In this document: positions 35,901-46,780 of the stretch, piece by piece
Layout of the letters: each line of letters starts with the position of its first letter
Position numbering within the stretch: position 1 is the first letter of the stretch
DNA from: Blasia pusilla
Lineage: Eukaryota > Marchantiophyta > Marchantiopsida > Blasiales
Length of the DNA stretch: 64,000 nt
Reading direction: 5' to 3'
Assembly: GCA_050084515.1 (NCBI GenBank)
Contig: CM114272.1
Span: 9,610,001-9,674,000 of the forward strand
Program-made: the position numbers and the translations under genes
The notes under the pieces: generated by a model
What the model saw: the letters and a program-made list of their open reading frames with translations, nothing else
What the model was told of the DNA's origin: nothing
The model's database searches: none

Positions 35901-38404
35901 TTCACCAGGTGAGTGGAAGCATTGGTCTTCCCCTGCAGGAGATGTTCACAAAGTAATCTCTGAAATTCTGATGGCGAGCCAGTTCGCCAAGGAGATCACC
36001 AGCATGGTGAATGCATGCTTGGTGCAGACGGAGTGTCTGAGTTCAGATGATGAGAGATCAGCAGCACAAAGGCAGAGCAAGAACAGGCACAAGAAGTCTT
36101 CTTCATCTGCCAAGCTTCCTTCCAAGGAGGAGAAGAAGATCACCGCCGCATCTCAAGTACACCCAACCAAACTTGTGAGTAAGAAGGAGGATCCCATGCA
36201 CAAGTTCAGAGTGGTGACCCCATCCGACAGTTCCACGAAGAGACGGGGCAATGCAGGAAGTAGGAAAGAACTCCTTTATCCCAAATCGAAGGCCACTCCG
36301 GATCCCGTCCGGCCAGTAGATCCTGAGCATGAATTATCATCCACCATCAGGAAAATGCAGTCCCGAAGATCACCTCGCTCAGCCGTGGACGAGGCGGTCT
36401 CTCAGAATTCGACGAGAGCCGCCGCAGCTCCCGCCGCGTCCTCCAGAGCTTCAGACATGTGGGAAGCGAAAGAAATCACCAACTGCGGGGCCCTTCGATC
36501 GGTGGCGGAGTCCAAGAAAGGAGGTGCAATGCCCTCTTCGACTCACGTGAAGAAGGTCCGGGGTTCCAGATCCCCACCTCAGGCGTCAGGAGAATCGAAA
36601 CCGAGCAGTGTTTTCGTCTCCTCACCAGCACAACTGCCTTCGGTGCGAAGGATCAAAGCCGGTGCACCGGCATCCTCGGCATCTTCAGGAGCAGCAGAGC
36701 AGGCCCATGTGGTCACCACTGCGCCAAGAAGAATGAAAGCGAGTAAATTACCCCGTGAAGCAATGACGGAATACAACGTCGCCGTGAACTCCATCGGATC
36801 ACCAGCTGAAACTAGGACATCCCAACGGTCGGCATCAGCTGATCCGAAGTTGTCTGTTGCGACCTTTCCCACTGCTATGCCTTCGGAATCCAAATCCAGA
36901 CAGACGTCGGCAGCACAAGCAAGGCGTGAGTGCTATGCAGGCAATCTGCACTCTGGAATTGTACGTCCCACTTTATTGGTCCAATGTGCTCAAGAAGATG
37001 ATGATGATGATTTCGCTGCGGCCGCAACGATTGACATGGGACGAGATGACAATCGGTTCTCCATGCAAGCGACGCAAATCAAAGAGGGTCCCACGAAACT
37101 TTGGAAGTCGGGAAGCAAGGCGGTGCTGTTCTCCAATCCCACATTTGCTCCAGCTTCACCACCTGGGGCTCGACCATCGCTCCAAAGGTCCATAACCCCA
37201 CCTGTGAGATCGTCATCACCTAGACGCTCCACATCAGCCACTCGACGGGTGAGGGACTGGCTGGGAAATGCGCTTCATCCAGGTCGGCGCTCTGTCTCGC
37301 CTGATATCACGCGACGACTGTCGTCCAAGAGCATGAAATCGACCCCCGATTCTCCAGTAGGCACTCGTAAATCGCTTCCGGCGCTGATTTCGAGGCTCCC
37401 CTCGAGGGGAAAGCGACAGTCTGCAGCATCTGCACCGCGAGGAAGTATAGTCACGCAACCCGCACCGAAAGTCGGCGAACTTCCGCTGCCGCCATGTCGC
37501 AAAGCCGAGCAGATGGCAGCTGCGAAATTGGGAGAACTTCCTTTACCTCCTTGTCGTCAAGCTCAGCAGCTGGCAGCAGCAAAATTGGCCGAGCTTCTCC
37601 CCGCCACCAGACGTCGAGTGCAGCCGGAGCCCTCGGCAGCAAGCTCCAAGATTCTGTTGGAAAGCACTGGAACTCATCGTAAGACAGGATCCCCTGCAAC
37701 TCCAGCGGTAACAACAACAACAGCAGTTGCAAGCGAGAAAGATGCGGGAGCTGCCGCTCCTCCAGGTCCTGTACTGTTTTCTAAGAGACAACTGAAAGAG
37801 TTGGACTGCAACGCAAAGTCTAATCCTGGAGGCGCAGACCACACCATCACCCAAAAGATGGAAAGGAAACAGAACACCAGGACTCGTGTGGCTTACTCCC
37901 CCGCACATTCTCGGGCGTCGGACATCGTGTCGCCACTGAAGGAGAGGAGCCTGATTCAAGTCAAGCGCGGCTCACGCTCTGAAACCAAGGCCGGTGTTTT
38001 GGTTGCGTCATCTTCGGTTAAATGCAGAGCCCAGGAGAATGCTGCAGCTGGAAAAGCTGGGAAGGAGAACGTAGCCGCCACAGCAGTGGATTGCGCCATT
38101 CCTGGGGGGAGTGTTTTGGGGAAAAGCTGGTCCGTGGGCTCCGCTCGCTCCATGTATCGTTCAGTGAGCACGAGCAAAGTGCGCACAGGTACGAACCTAT
38201 TCTAGTCTCTACCTCACCGTCTTTGAATGACGTTCGATGAATTCATTTCAGCACTCTCTCGATTGTGTGGGAATGGTCAGTTTTCGAGGCGTCTAACTCG
38301 TGCACCACATTTCAGGTCCATCATTGCTCAAGAGGGCTAAGGACTGGGTGCGGACGCAAACGCCATTCCGCGACCGCCCACACAAGACGAGCGATCTAAG
38401 CTGA
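32954..38404 (+). CDS. TAN1: TANGLED1-like microtubule/division-plane protein, about 955 aa
   Basis: Family role: basic microtubule-binding protein that marks the cortical division site in plant cells. Exons: 32954-33124, 33505-33683, 34007-34080, 34209-34283, 35909-38188, 38316-38404 (stop TGA). All introns are GT-AG and every phase matches, giving 956 codons including the stop. The match to TANGLED rests on three blocks in order: KVDRVLARLQSLQGTVA at residues 57-73; GEWKHWSSPAGDVHKVISEI then LMASQF at 167-192; and SKAVLFSNPTF with SPRRSTS nearby at about 569-600. The rest is Ser/Ala/Arg/Lys-rich and predicted disordered. It is about twice the length of the Arabidopsis protein (near 480 aa); the extra length is low-complexity. 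Two 19-residue repeats start at residue 689. The C-terminus is LLKRAKDWVRTQTPF. I saw no other family fitting these blocks. Confidence 0.75.
37474..37620 (+). repeat. 19-residue coding tandem repeat in the TANGLED-like protein
   Basis: Residues 689-707 and 708-726 are two copies of GELPLPPCR-A-Q-AAAKL. A third, shorter unit begins AELLPATRR at 727. The nucleotide repeat unit is 57 bp (37474-37530, 37531-37587), so length can change without a frameshift. Confidence 0.8.
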
Positions 38405-39982
38405 GTGGCGGGGGTAATTCGGGCAGGAATTCTTAAATGAATCAAGTTCAGAGAGTAGCCTGACCGGGCTCATAGGGCATGCATCCATGCCTGTGCCTGG
38501 TAGTTTGTGCTTGGCTAATGCACGCACGCCACTTCGTGGCACAGGAAAAGCAGTGCTCCTAAAACTCGGCCCTTCATCTAGTTGAATTACATCACCACTT
38601 ATAATTTCAGCCTCAAGGTTCTTCCGAGAGTTCTGTAGGCAGCAAACTTAATTTTCTAACACCTCCCGCTCGTCCCCTTCTAACGGAGCCGAGTCTAGAG
38701 CTCGCCGACCCTCACGCTGTCTTCGCTGTTGCGTCGTGAGCAACAGACGTGGGTAGCGCAGGATTAATCAAGTTCCCTCCAGGAACAGAACCTAGAATCA
38801 CGATCATTTTTTCTATTTATGTACAGATTCATGGGTTTGTGAGCAAACCCGTCCATTTGTAAGCGCAAGTGCGGGATCGGTCAATCGATGGTTTCACGTG
38901 TATATTAGTCACCATCGGGTCGATTTCAGCTCCCATGCCCCGATGATCGTTGCCATTTGTTCAGGCTCTAAGACGTTGTGGTAACTACGGTGGAATGATG
39001 TGTAAGCATGTCGTTGGAATGGACAACAGCGAACAGAATATGCACATGTATTTACAAATACGTCTGGTTTGGACCATGGACCTTCCGAGGCCAGAGTTTT
39101 GGAGAGCTCGTGGATACCTCGACGAAATTACCTACTCCTTCATGTTTGACTCTTTAAAACTCCTCCTCACCTGAATTCCCTCCCGAATCCTGTAGAGCCA
39201 GCGTCTGGTGAAGTAATTAGTTAGTAAGCACTATTTTGCGTTGGAAACCGTAGAAAGCACACGCCTTGAGGTCATTCTTCGTGTTCGAGGAAACCCTGAT
39301 TAGTATTGGCACGGCCTTCCTTTCATACGATTCTACGCTTCACGGTCTCGTCTCGCTGATGCAGGTAGAGTCCAGGACGTTCCTCTTTCCTTCCCTTCCA
39401 ATCGAGGATAGGCCCGATCTGAACACGAGGTGAATTAGGGCCGACCGAGAAGATTGTCTCCAGACTCTCCACCACCTCTCCTTCGGAACGTGCCACATTG
39501 CAGGATCGCTAAAATCACATCGAGCCCACACGTGCAACAGTAATGAGCTCGATGTCGATCCGACCGAAACTGTCTCCACCTCCGAACTTGGGGATGTGCA
39601 AGCAACACCGCACAACGGATGGTAAACGGAGGTGCCAAACGCACGCAGTAGGATTAAAACTAGAGATCGATCCGTCTGTCCGCGTATGTAGTTGTAAAGG
39701 GACACTATAAGCGGATGTGGATCGGAGAGTTGTCAGAAATTGCGACATGTGTGTACCACTCCGACCGCATGCGGTTCAATCAGGTGACGGGCGGAATAAT
39801 TGCGGACAGGCAGGCAAGGGCGTGACTGACAGTCGAGTCAGCCCACGAGAAACCAATGCACTCCGTCACTATGAATACCCTTCATTTCCACTCCTTCGGT
39901 GCAGAGTCCGTAAGCATGCCAGCAGCCAACTGCAGGAGGTCCCGACGCTGTCTGGTCGAATTTCCCGCTGAGTAGAGAAGAT
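38405..39982. other. 3' flank of TANGLED-like gene, no gene seen
   Basis: Moderate GC with only short overlapping frames on both strands. None shows a domain or a plausible exon chain. Confidence 0.35.
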
Positions 39983-40380
39983 GCACTTCGATAAAAACGA
40001 ATGATGGAAAACCCATGGAAGTACAAAAGAGGGCGACTCAAAAAATCAAAACCTGAAGGCCGCAACAAGACCAGAAAAGGAAGAAGGGGGCATTCCCCCC
40101 CTAACGACGAAACTCACCAACAACAAAGACAATATCAGCAATAACAAAAGAGCTATGACTACTACTAAGTGGGTTTCTAACGCCGGCGTCTCCCACAGTC
40201 TGAGCCCGCCGCAAAATCCCGTTAGCCTGGGCACACTGCAACGCTATGAAGACCCGCTGACTACAATACAGAATCGCAATAGTTAAAGACAACCCAATTC
40301 TCGAATAGAGATGATGGGCGAAATCCGTAAAGAGCGAATCGAACCTCTTCCCCATAGCCTCATACATCTCTATGGCTGAG
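39983..40380 (-). repeat. dispersed repeat, copy 1 (minus strand)
   Basis: Read on the minus strand it holds GGTGAGTTTCGTCGTTAGGG, then TTCCTTTTCTGGTCTTGTTG, GGCCTTCAGGTTTTGA, CTCTTTTGTACTTCC, GGGTTTTCCATCA and TTTTTATCGAAGTGCATCTT. The same words in the same order occur at 59030-59175 on the plus strand. An 88-codon frame (40367-40101) precedes the shared part, so this may be the coding end and 3' tail of an unidentified retroelement. Confidence 0.6.
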
Positions 40381-41117
40381 TGAGGACATGTGGATCAATC
40401 ACTACGATAACAGCATGATTCATTTCATTTAGGTGAACGTGCAGAAGCACTCCTTTTGCATTTATGATTGGTTGGGTCGACCGCATAGGAGGAGTCCTCG
40501 GACAATCACTGCACGCGTCCACCAGGAAAGCTAGCCGCCATCTCCGCGAGTCCGCGATCGATCCATCATCTGACTGACAACACCACACACGTATGACAAA
40601 CACACAACACAATGAAAACACACACATACATGGCAAGGGAGCTCTCCGTCATGTGCGATCAACGACCAGCGCTTTGCGTTTGCGACGGTACACCGATCCA
40701 CCCACATTTACTCGAATCGCTGTCGCGCATGCGATCGCCACCCGTGAGAAAACCAAGGACGGCAAAGCGTGCCGCAGACTCCCGACGTCACATGCGATTT
40801 CGCCTTTCTCCATCCACCACAACTACTCTCGAACACCACACGGTGCAAAAAAAAATTTCGCTTGAATTTCGAACGAATGAAGCTTCCGCTTTTGGTGAGG
40901 ATATTATCATGCACTTTCGCGGCCTCGTACCTTTCGTACATGAATCCAGAGTGGCAAAGGTCCGCACGCGAGGAAAGAAAAGGTGGGGAAAGATTTTGTT
41001 GAGGAAACATTTTTAAAAATAAGAAGGCACTACTCTCCTGTACTAATATAGGTATGTATGTCATGGTTGGTCCTCAATGCTTCCATATGTTACCAAGCCA
41101 TTTAAAATTATGCCATA
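40381..41117. other. unassigned intergenic DNA
   Basis: Overlapping frames on both strands between 40593 and 41064 have no recognisable features. GC falls sharply after about 41010. Confidence 0.3.
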
Positions 41118-41135
41118 CTAGTAAGGTGCCTAGTG
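41118..41135 (-). mobile_element. Helitron 3' terminus (partial)
   Basis: On the minus strand GGCACCTTACTAG is followed by host T, the same end as the Helitron finishing at 16487. The hairpin stem before it is not preserved. The other end was not found. Confidence 0.35.
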
Positions 41136-41600
41136 AATGAATCAGATCATAACGTGTAGCATTTTGAAAAATAAACAAAGAAATGTCATATTTCATCCAA
41201 TGATTTCTTGGTAAATTTCATGCGTCTAATCACCATCCTTGTTTTGGAATATATGAGAGGATCTAACTTCTCTTCCCTACTCTAGATGAGTGAAGAAAAC
41301 GTACCCTCTCTTCCACGCGCATAAGTAAGCAAATGTTTTTGCACATAATCGGGAAAGACGATGGAAAATATAAAGAGGATATCTGAAAATATTTTAAGAA
41401 GTTTAAGAGATTAGATATGATACGTGTGAGAGCAAATGTACACTTTTCCTCATGTTTTGGAATTAAATGCAAGTCTTGTGATTGGTGTTATCCGACCTTT
41501 TGCCGTGGCCCCTCTTATTTTTTAATGGACATGTTATCTTCCCGTGCCATCTATTATTTGAGGAGCCTTAAATACGGAAATGTATTTATGACTGTGGCGT

Positions 41601-41684
41601 GTATGTATGTATGGTTGAATAAAAATTTAAATGGGACGGAAAGGTATGTATGACATGTATGTATGGTCGAATAAAAACTTAAAT
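41601..41684 (+). repeat. short direct repeat
   Basis: ATGTATGTATGGT-GAATAAAAA-TTAAAT occurs at about 41602-41632 and 41655-41684 with two substitutions, separated by 22 bp. No gene association. Confidence 0.6.
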
Positions 41685-44529
41685 CAGGGGTCCTAGCTAG
41701 TTTGGTGTATAACGGGTCCTAAGTAGTTTGATATTTTGGTGGTGGGGACTTGATTTGCCCTATGTGGTGTATAGTAAGGGGTGTCAAAGATTAGCCTATT
41801 CGGAATTGCAGGGTGGAGGTTTCAGATCGGGAATAGCCTTGGTTTTCTTCCGGAAAAAGAGGGGGCACCAATTTACTCGGAGCCGAATTAAAGGATCCGG
41901 AAGTAAATCGGAGCCGCACACCCATCTATTTATGATTAGAATGTGGAGAGGAGCGGGGAATTTGTAATCTCTCGAGAATACCAAAACGGGAAGCTCAAGA
42001 GCTACCATTTTGGAGCTGAGAAAAGGCGGGTGGGGCAAGTTCGGGTGACCTAGAACCCCCTGATAGGGAGATTTTTGACACCCGCTAGTGTGGTGATGCT
42101 ATAATTCTGTCTATCCCACTCAGTACACCTTTGACTAGTATAATGTGTTTTTTTAACACTTGGAAAATAAAAAGAATATCATAAATACTCTACAAAACTT
42201 ATATGATCATGTTTAAAAATGTAAATTATTTTATATTAGTATAAAAACAGATTTATGTTACCTCTGAAATTTTATTTTCATGATTTTTAAGTGTTATTTT
42301 GTGAAATTTTGAGTAATTCTATTGGTTTAAAAGATGAGTGATCTCATTGGTTAAAAATGAAAAATCTAAAAAAGAGAAAAGTTTGCAAAATGAGGGGCAC
42401 TCACCAATAATAACAAAATGTAGTATATTCACATGTAGTTGCAAAACATATATATTTATGGTATACTTATGGCTTTCCAAATCTCCAAATCATAATACAT
42501 AACATATTACAAAAATTTATTCATTATGATATCAAGAGGTCATACAATGAATTGAGAACGATACGCTCTGAATAATTTGAGATTAGTATAGCCAAATCCA
42601 TCTTCAACTTGAAGGAATCCAAATCATACATATGATTAGTGGTATTTTGACACTGCCTTTGCTTGGAAGACTGAACTACAAAAAGCTGAATTTGTAAAAT
42701 CTTTTCCTTGGGATATATACTCTCCTTACCCTCCATGTACCAAGAATGTGACTTATGCACCATGTCACCCCAACCTATATAGTTGATTGGTAGATTATCA
42801 AAGAACTCGATAGGAAAGAGATCTTTTTTATGAAGGATAGCTCCTACGGAAACGGTTATCAAGTAGGGAATATTAAATATAGAACTGCCCAATTTTTTAT
42901 GAGACAATTGTGGATTTCCATATGATTTTTTCAAGTAGCAAGTTGTTATGTAGAAATATAAAAATCGAGGAACTATATGGGGAATAAACTAGGATATATG
43001 GGAAATTATTTTTGAAATGGACGAAGGATTAACTTCATTCGGGATCAAAATGAGCTACACTCAAAAGCAAATGAGAAATCCCCTTATGAACTTGAGTTAC
43101 TAAGGCATAAATGATACATCAAAAAATTGGGAAACAAAATTACTTGAACAAGGACATCAAGTAGTAGCATCTTCTATAGTTTGGGTTTGACTCAAAAAAT
43201 CCATAACCTTCTACACGCTATAGTTGATGGATTAAATGGATAGATATTATTTATAATATAAGAGAGTATATGAGTAAAATTCATTGGAGACAATAATTTC
43301 ATTCGGATTTGGTTTAGTCTTGTCAAGACTTGATTAAACATGTTCTTGACATATAGAGGTTTAGACTCGATTTTTTGAGTCGTACCCAAACTATAGTCTA
43401 AGTTAAGTAGATTGTCATGCCTAGCCTTAAGACTACTTAAAGAACAAGTCTTAAGGCTAGGCATGAAAATCTACTTAACATCCACAATATATGTCCACTT
43501 GCAGAATTTTGGTCTTTTGGATGGGGGCGAGGTTTCGTCTTTGCTAATAAGTCATAAATGTTTTAATATACTATGTATATTATATCTAAAATATATATAT
43601 GGAATTCATGAAAATTTTGTAATACCAAGGGTAGTCCCTTTGGAAGTTGGAACGTCATTGCTTGTAGGCAAACATATCGTAACCAACCACTCCAAGATTT
43701 TATGACATATCTTGGAACCCTACAACATTCCCTTTGATTAGCCATAATACATCATATTAAATCAAGGCGAATTCTTTTCCCATTACCTCTTTTCTATAAA
43801 AAGAGGAGTTATTGTTTTGGAGATATTACAAGGTATTTCCGACATACCCTATCAAAATCAGATCCATTCTATAATTTCAAAGTACTCATATTGAAATAAA
43901 TGCTCATGCAATGCGTGAAATCTTCAAGGTCCTTCAAATTCACTTCTTTAATATGACAAACATAGGACCGATGCATATTTTTTTAAAAACTAGAAATACC
44001 TTTATTCCTTTTCTTTGGGGTGAGGTGGGGGTTGCCCTTCACTTTATAGCCAATATAAAACAATCCACACAAGAATTTTTTTCATGTTTATAAATCCATA
44101 TGTCAACCATTTCATATATATTAATGAGAAACACACACTCATTCACTTACTCTATACTCATCAATATATTCAATGCAAAAAACATCTGGTCTTGATTCTT
44201 AGTTGGATGTTTCCTCCTGTAAAAGTTTATGCATAACAATGAATATTTGAGAGCACGAGTTATTTCGATTTTACATCTTTGTGAAAGATATGAAAACATG
44301 ATATTCTTTTGCCATGGGTATACCTAGGCTTGATCGAGACCAGACTCTCTTGACACAATTAAGTTGGGATGAAATCATATTACACCAATATATAACACAC
44401 ACAATAAAGCATGACAAATATATACACTATCATATTTATGGGACTCAAAATACACCAAATGGAAAATAAATGCTCTTCATATATTACTAGAATTAGTCAA
44501 GCCAAATACAATCTTCACATAAGGAATAT
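41685..44529. other. AT-rich intergenic DNA flanking the gypsy element
   Basis: A few minus-strand frames of 60-136 codons (for example 42934-42524) have no motif I can name and may be transposon debris. The foldback at 43403-43478 is listed separately. No second LTR of the gypsy element was found here. Confidence 0.35.
43403..43478. repeat. long foldback: 32-bp arms, 12-nt loop
   Basis: Arms 43403-43434 (TTAAGTAGATTGTCATGCCT, AGCCTTAAGACT) and 43447-43478 are reverse complements with one mismatch. This is a strong hairpin in AT-rich DNA. It could be a MITE remnant, a foldback from an inverted duplication, or a small-RNA precursor. Confidence 0.85.
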
Positions 44530-45585
44530 TCAAGTCAAATGAAATGTCGTCAACATGTCCTTGAGCTCTTGAAATGCTCGCTCCTGATCATCTCCCCACA
44601 ACCAAACCTGATCAAGTCTCGTCAACAAGGTCAAAGACTTTACGATCGCACTAAAACCCTTGACATACCTTCGATAGAAGTTCGCCATTCCAAGAAATGC
44701 TCGGACTCGACTCACATCTGTAGGGTGTGGAATCTGCGCAATAGCCTCTACCTTCGTCTGCTGAACGCCTAACCCACTCGGGTATATGGTGTGTCCCAAG
44801 TACTCAATCTGCTCCTGAAAGAATCTGCACTTGCCTGGATGTAACTTCAGTCCATGTAACTGCAATCTCCGAAACACCTCCTCCAAGTGTCGCTCATGCT
44901 CCTCAACCGTGGAGCTGAAGATAAGAATATCATCTATGTAACATCGTACAAAATCCAAGCCAACCAGAATCCTATCCATCACTCTCTGAAACTCTGCAGG
45001 CGCGTTCTTCAACCCAAATGGTAAGAACCGCCACTGATACAAGAAATCTCTCTCAAACCGATCTATTCCCCAAAATGATGTCTTCTCCCTGTCCTACAAC
45101 CTGATAGGAAGTTGATGATAGCTATCACGGAGATCTAAAGTACTGAAGATCTTTGCATGCCCTACCGCATCAAAGATCTCCTCAAGAGTAGGCATGGCAT
45201 ACCGATCGACCTCAAATGCTGGCCGGTTGATAGGACAATAATCTCCACACATCCGCCTATCCGTCCAATTGCCATACATATCCTTCTTTGCCGGCATGAC
45301 TGTGGCGGATGCATACTCCCCATGTGATAACTCCACAAGTCCTGCCTCCAACAAGTCCTGACTCCTGCTTTGAATCAAGGCTCGCTCCATATCAGAATAC
45401 CTGTAGGGTCGACGAAAGATCGGCATATCACTAGCCAACTCAATCCGTATCCCGGGACCCTTCAGCATACCCAAGTCTCTCATACTGAAGGCAAAACAAT
45501 TGACATGCCCTCTCAGAAACCTATGAACTCGCCGTCGCTCTCCTCCTATCAACTTGAGACCTATCACAGGCTCCCAAGTCTCCAT
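44530..45585 (-). pseudogene. reverse transcriptase domain of the gypsy element
   Basis: One frame from 45585 to 44530, broken by a single TAG at 45096-45094. Motifs in order: ASATVMPAKKD and RMCGDYCPIN; FSTLDLRDSYHQLPI (motif A, catalytic Asp); FLPFGLKNAPAEFQ (motif B); CYIDDILIFSS (motif C, YIDD active site); GKCRFFQEQIEYLGHTI (motifs D/E); then RVRAFLGMANFYRRYVKGFS and a start of the connection region. The frame ends at ELKDMLTTFHLT, where AT-rich flank begins, so RNase H is lost. The family normally continues to RNase H and integrase. Confidence 0.92.
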
Positions 45586-45937
45586 TGTGACCTCACTCGG
45601 AGAGGACGCAACCTCCGGCTTTGGTTGCTATGTAGCAACCCTAGCCATCTCCGCAATAGCCACTCCACTCTTACCTCCTACACCATGCTCCACATCCGAA
45701 AAATGAACATGTGCTACTCTAGCCGCCTTCGCACTCTCTGCTTGAACGACGTCCCAGGATGTCCATGGGAGCCTATCTCTCCTCCTCTCGCCCCCAGCCA
45801 ATGCCTGTACAGACCCTGTAGGCAATAGTCCAACTCGTGGACGTGACGGCATGGATGACACTCGCATCCGTCTCTACTCAGCCATACCTAGGCGGACTAT
45901 CCATGTGAGACACTTGAGTCAATGGACCTCAACTGTC
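45586..45937 (-). pseudogene. degenerate link between methyltransferase and RT
   Basis: The methyltransferase frame stops at 45938. A second frame (45867-45628, ending EMARVAT) has no motif. The C-terminal methyltransferase motifs IX and X expected here are not visible, so this part is deleted or scrambled. Downstream, METWEPVIG begins the pre-RT segment. Confidence 0.5.
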
Positions 45938-46762
45938 TCACATGGCCATGGCCAATGGTGGTCTATCATCCCGTGTCACCACCTGAGATCGACGCCAATA
46001 GCCCAAAATAGCATCCACTGTGAGATGTGGTGCTCTCTGGACTCCACTGTATGCTCGACTCAGTACCTCTGATGGTATCAGGTTCGTCCACCACAGTCGT
46101 GGACGATGGGCACGTGACCCAACTCTTGTTGCATCTAACAACACAGCAGGTCCTAACCAGGACCTCACCTGATGTACACTCGTCATCACACGTGCACGAG
46201 TGTCTCCCAACAACGGCATGTTCTCCAAAATGTACGCTGGAGAACATATCTGACTCTCGTGCAAGTGTCGTACTACTCGCAGCATCTCCCAAAACATCCC
46301 TGACCTCGGATCCTGCAATCCAAATCCTCGGCCAGCTGATGAATGACCCTGACATGGCCATCCAACAATCACCAAATGAATGCTGCCAACTCTATCCAGA
46401 TCCTGCGCTCCCACCAAAGAGATGTCGGTGGGTAGCGTATGCTGGTATCCCCGTACTGCAGATACCGACAACAACTCAGGATACCTCTGGACCAATATCG
46501 CCACGTGACGTAATGATACTCGCCGCGCGGTCTCATCTCTCTCCACATAAAGGTACTGATGCACCCGTATGCCCGCCTGCAATAGTGCAGCCAATTCGGT
46601 GCTAATCCCTCCAAAGAGATCTAACACCCTAACACCCTCCTCTGGGCACTGCCACACAACAGGTGTGGTATCTAGTGGGGTCATCATCTCCACTCCAAGA
46701 GCCTGATCGCCACGTGACTCTCGCTGCTCTGGGATAAAAACATGACTCCACGCCTGCCTCAT
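45938..46762 (-). CDS. retrotransposon-encoded DNA (cytosine-5) methyltransferase domain
   Basis: Open frame of 274 codons. Expected chemistry: transfer of methyl from S-adenosylmethionine to cytosine C5 in DNA. Motif I VLDLFGGISTELAALL (residues 46-61, SAM binding); an acidic YVERDE (72-77, motif II-like); motif IV VIVGWPCQGHSSAGRG (131-146) with the catalytic Cys137 (codon 46354-46352); DPRSGMFWEMLRVVRHL (motif V-like); motif VI YILENMPLLGD (177-187; ENM where ENV is usual); motif VIII-like GSRAHRPRLWWTNL (215-228). The spacing and the motif VIII variant look closer to DNMT3/DRM-type enzymes than to MET1/CMT. Motifs IX/X are not seen. The upstream TAG (46783-46781) separates it from the protease frame. 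Identity as a C5 methyltransferase is firm; activity is untested. Confidence 0.9.
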   Translation of the reverse strand: MRQAWSHVFIPEQRESRGDQALGVEMMTPLDTTPVVWQCPEEGVRVLDLFGGISTELAALLQAGIRVHQYLYVERDETARRVSLRHVAILVQRYPELLSVSAVRGYQHTLPTDISLVGAQDLDRVGSIHLVIVGWPCQGHSSAGRGFGLQDPRSGMFWEMLRVVRHLHESQICSPAYILENMPLLGDTRARVMTSVHQVRSWLGPAVLLDATRVGSRAHRPRLWWTNLIPSEVLSRAYSGVQRAPHLTVDAILGYWRRSQVVTRDDRPPLAMAM

Positions 46763-46780
46763 GAGATCATTGGCACTCCT

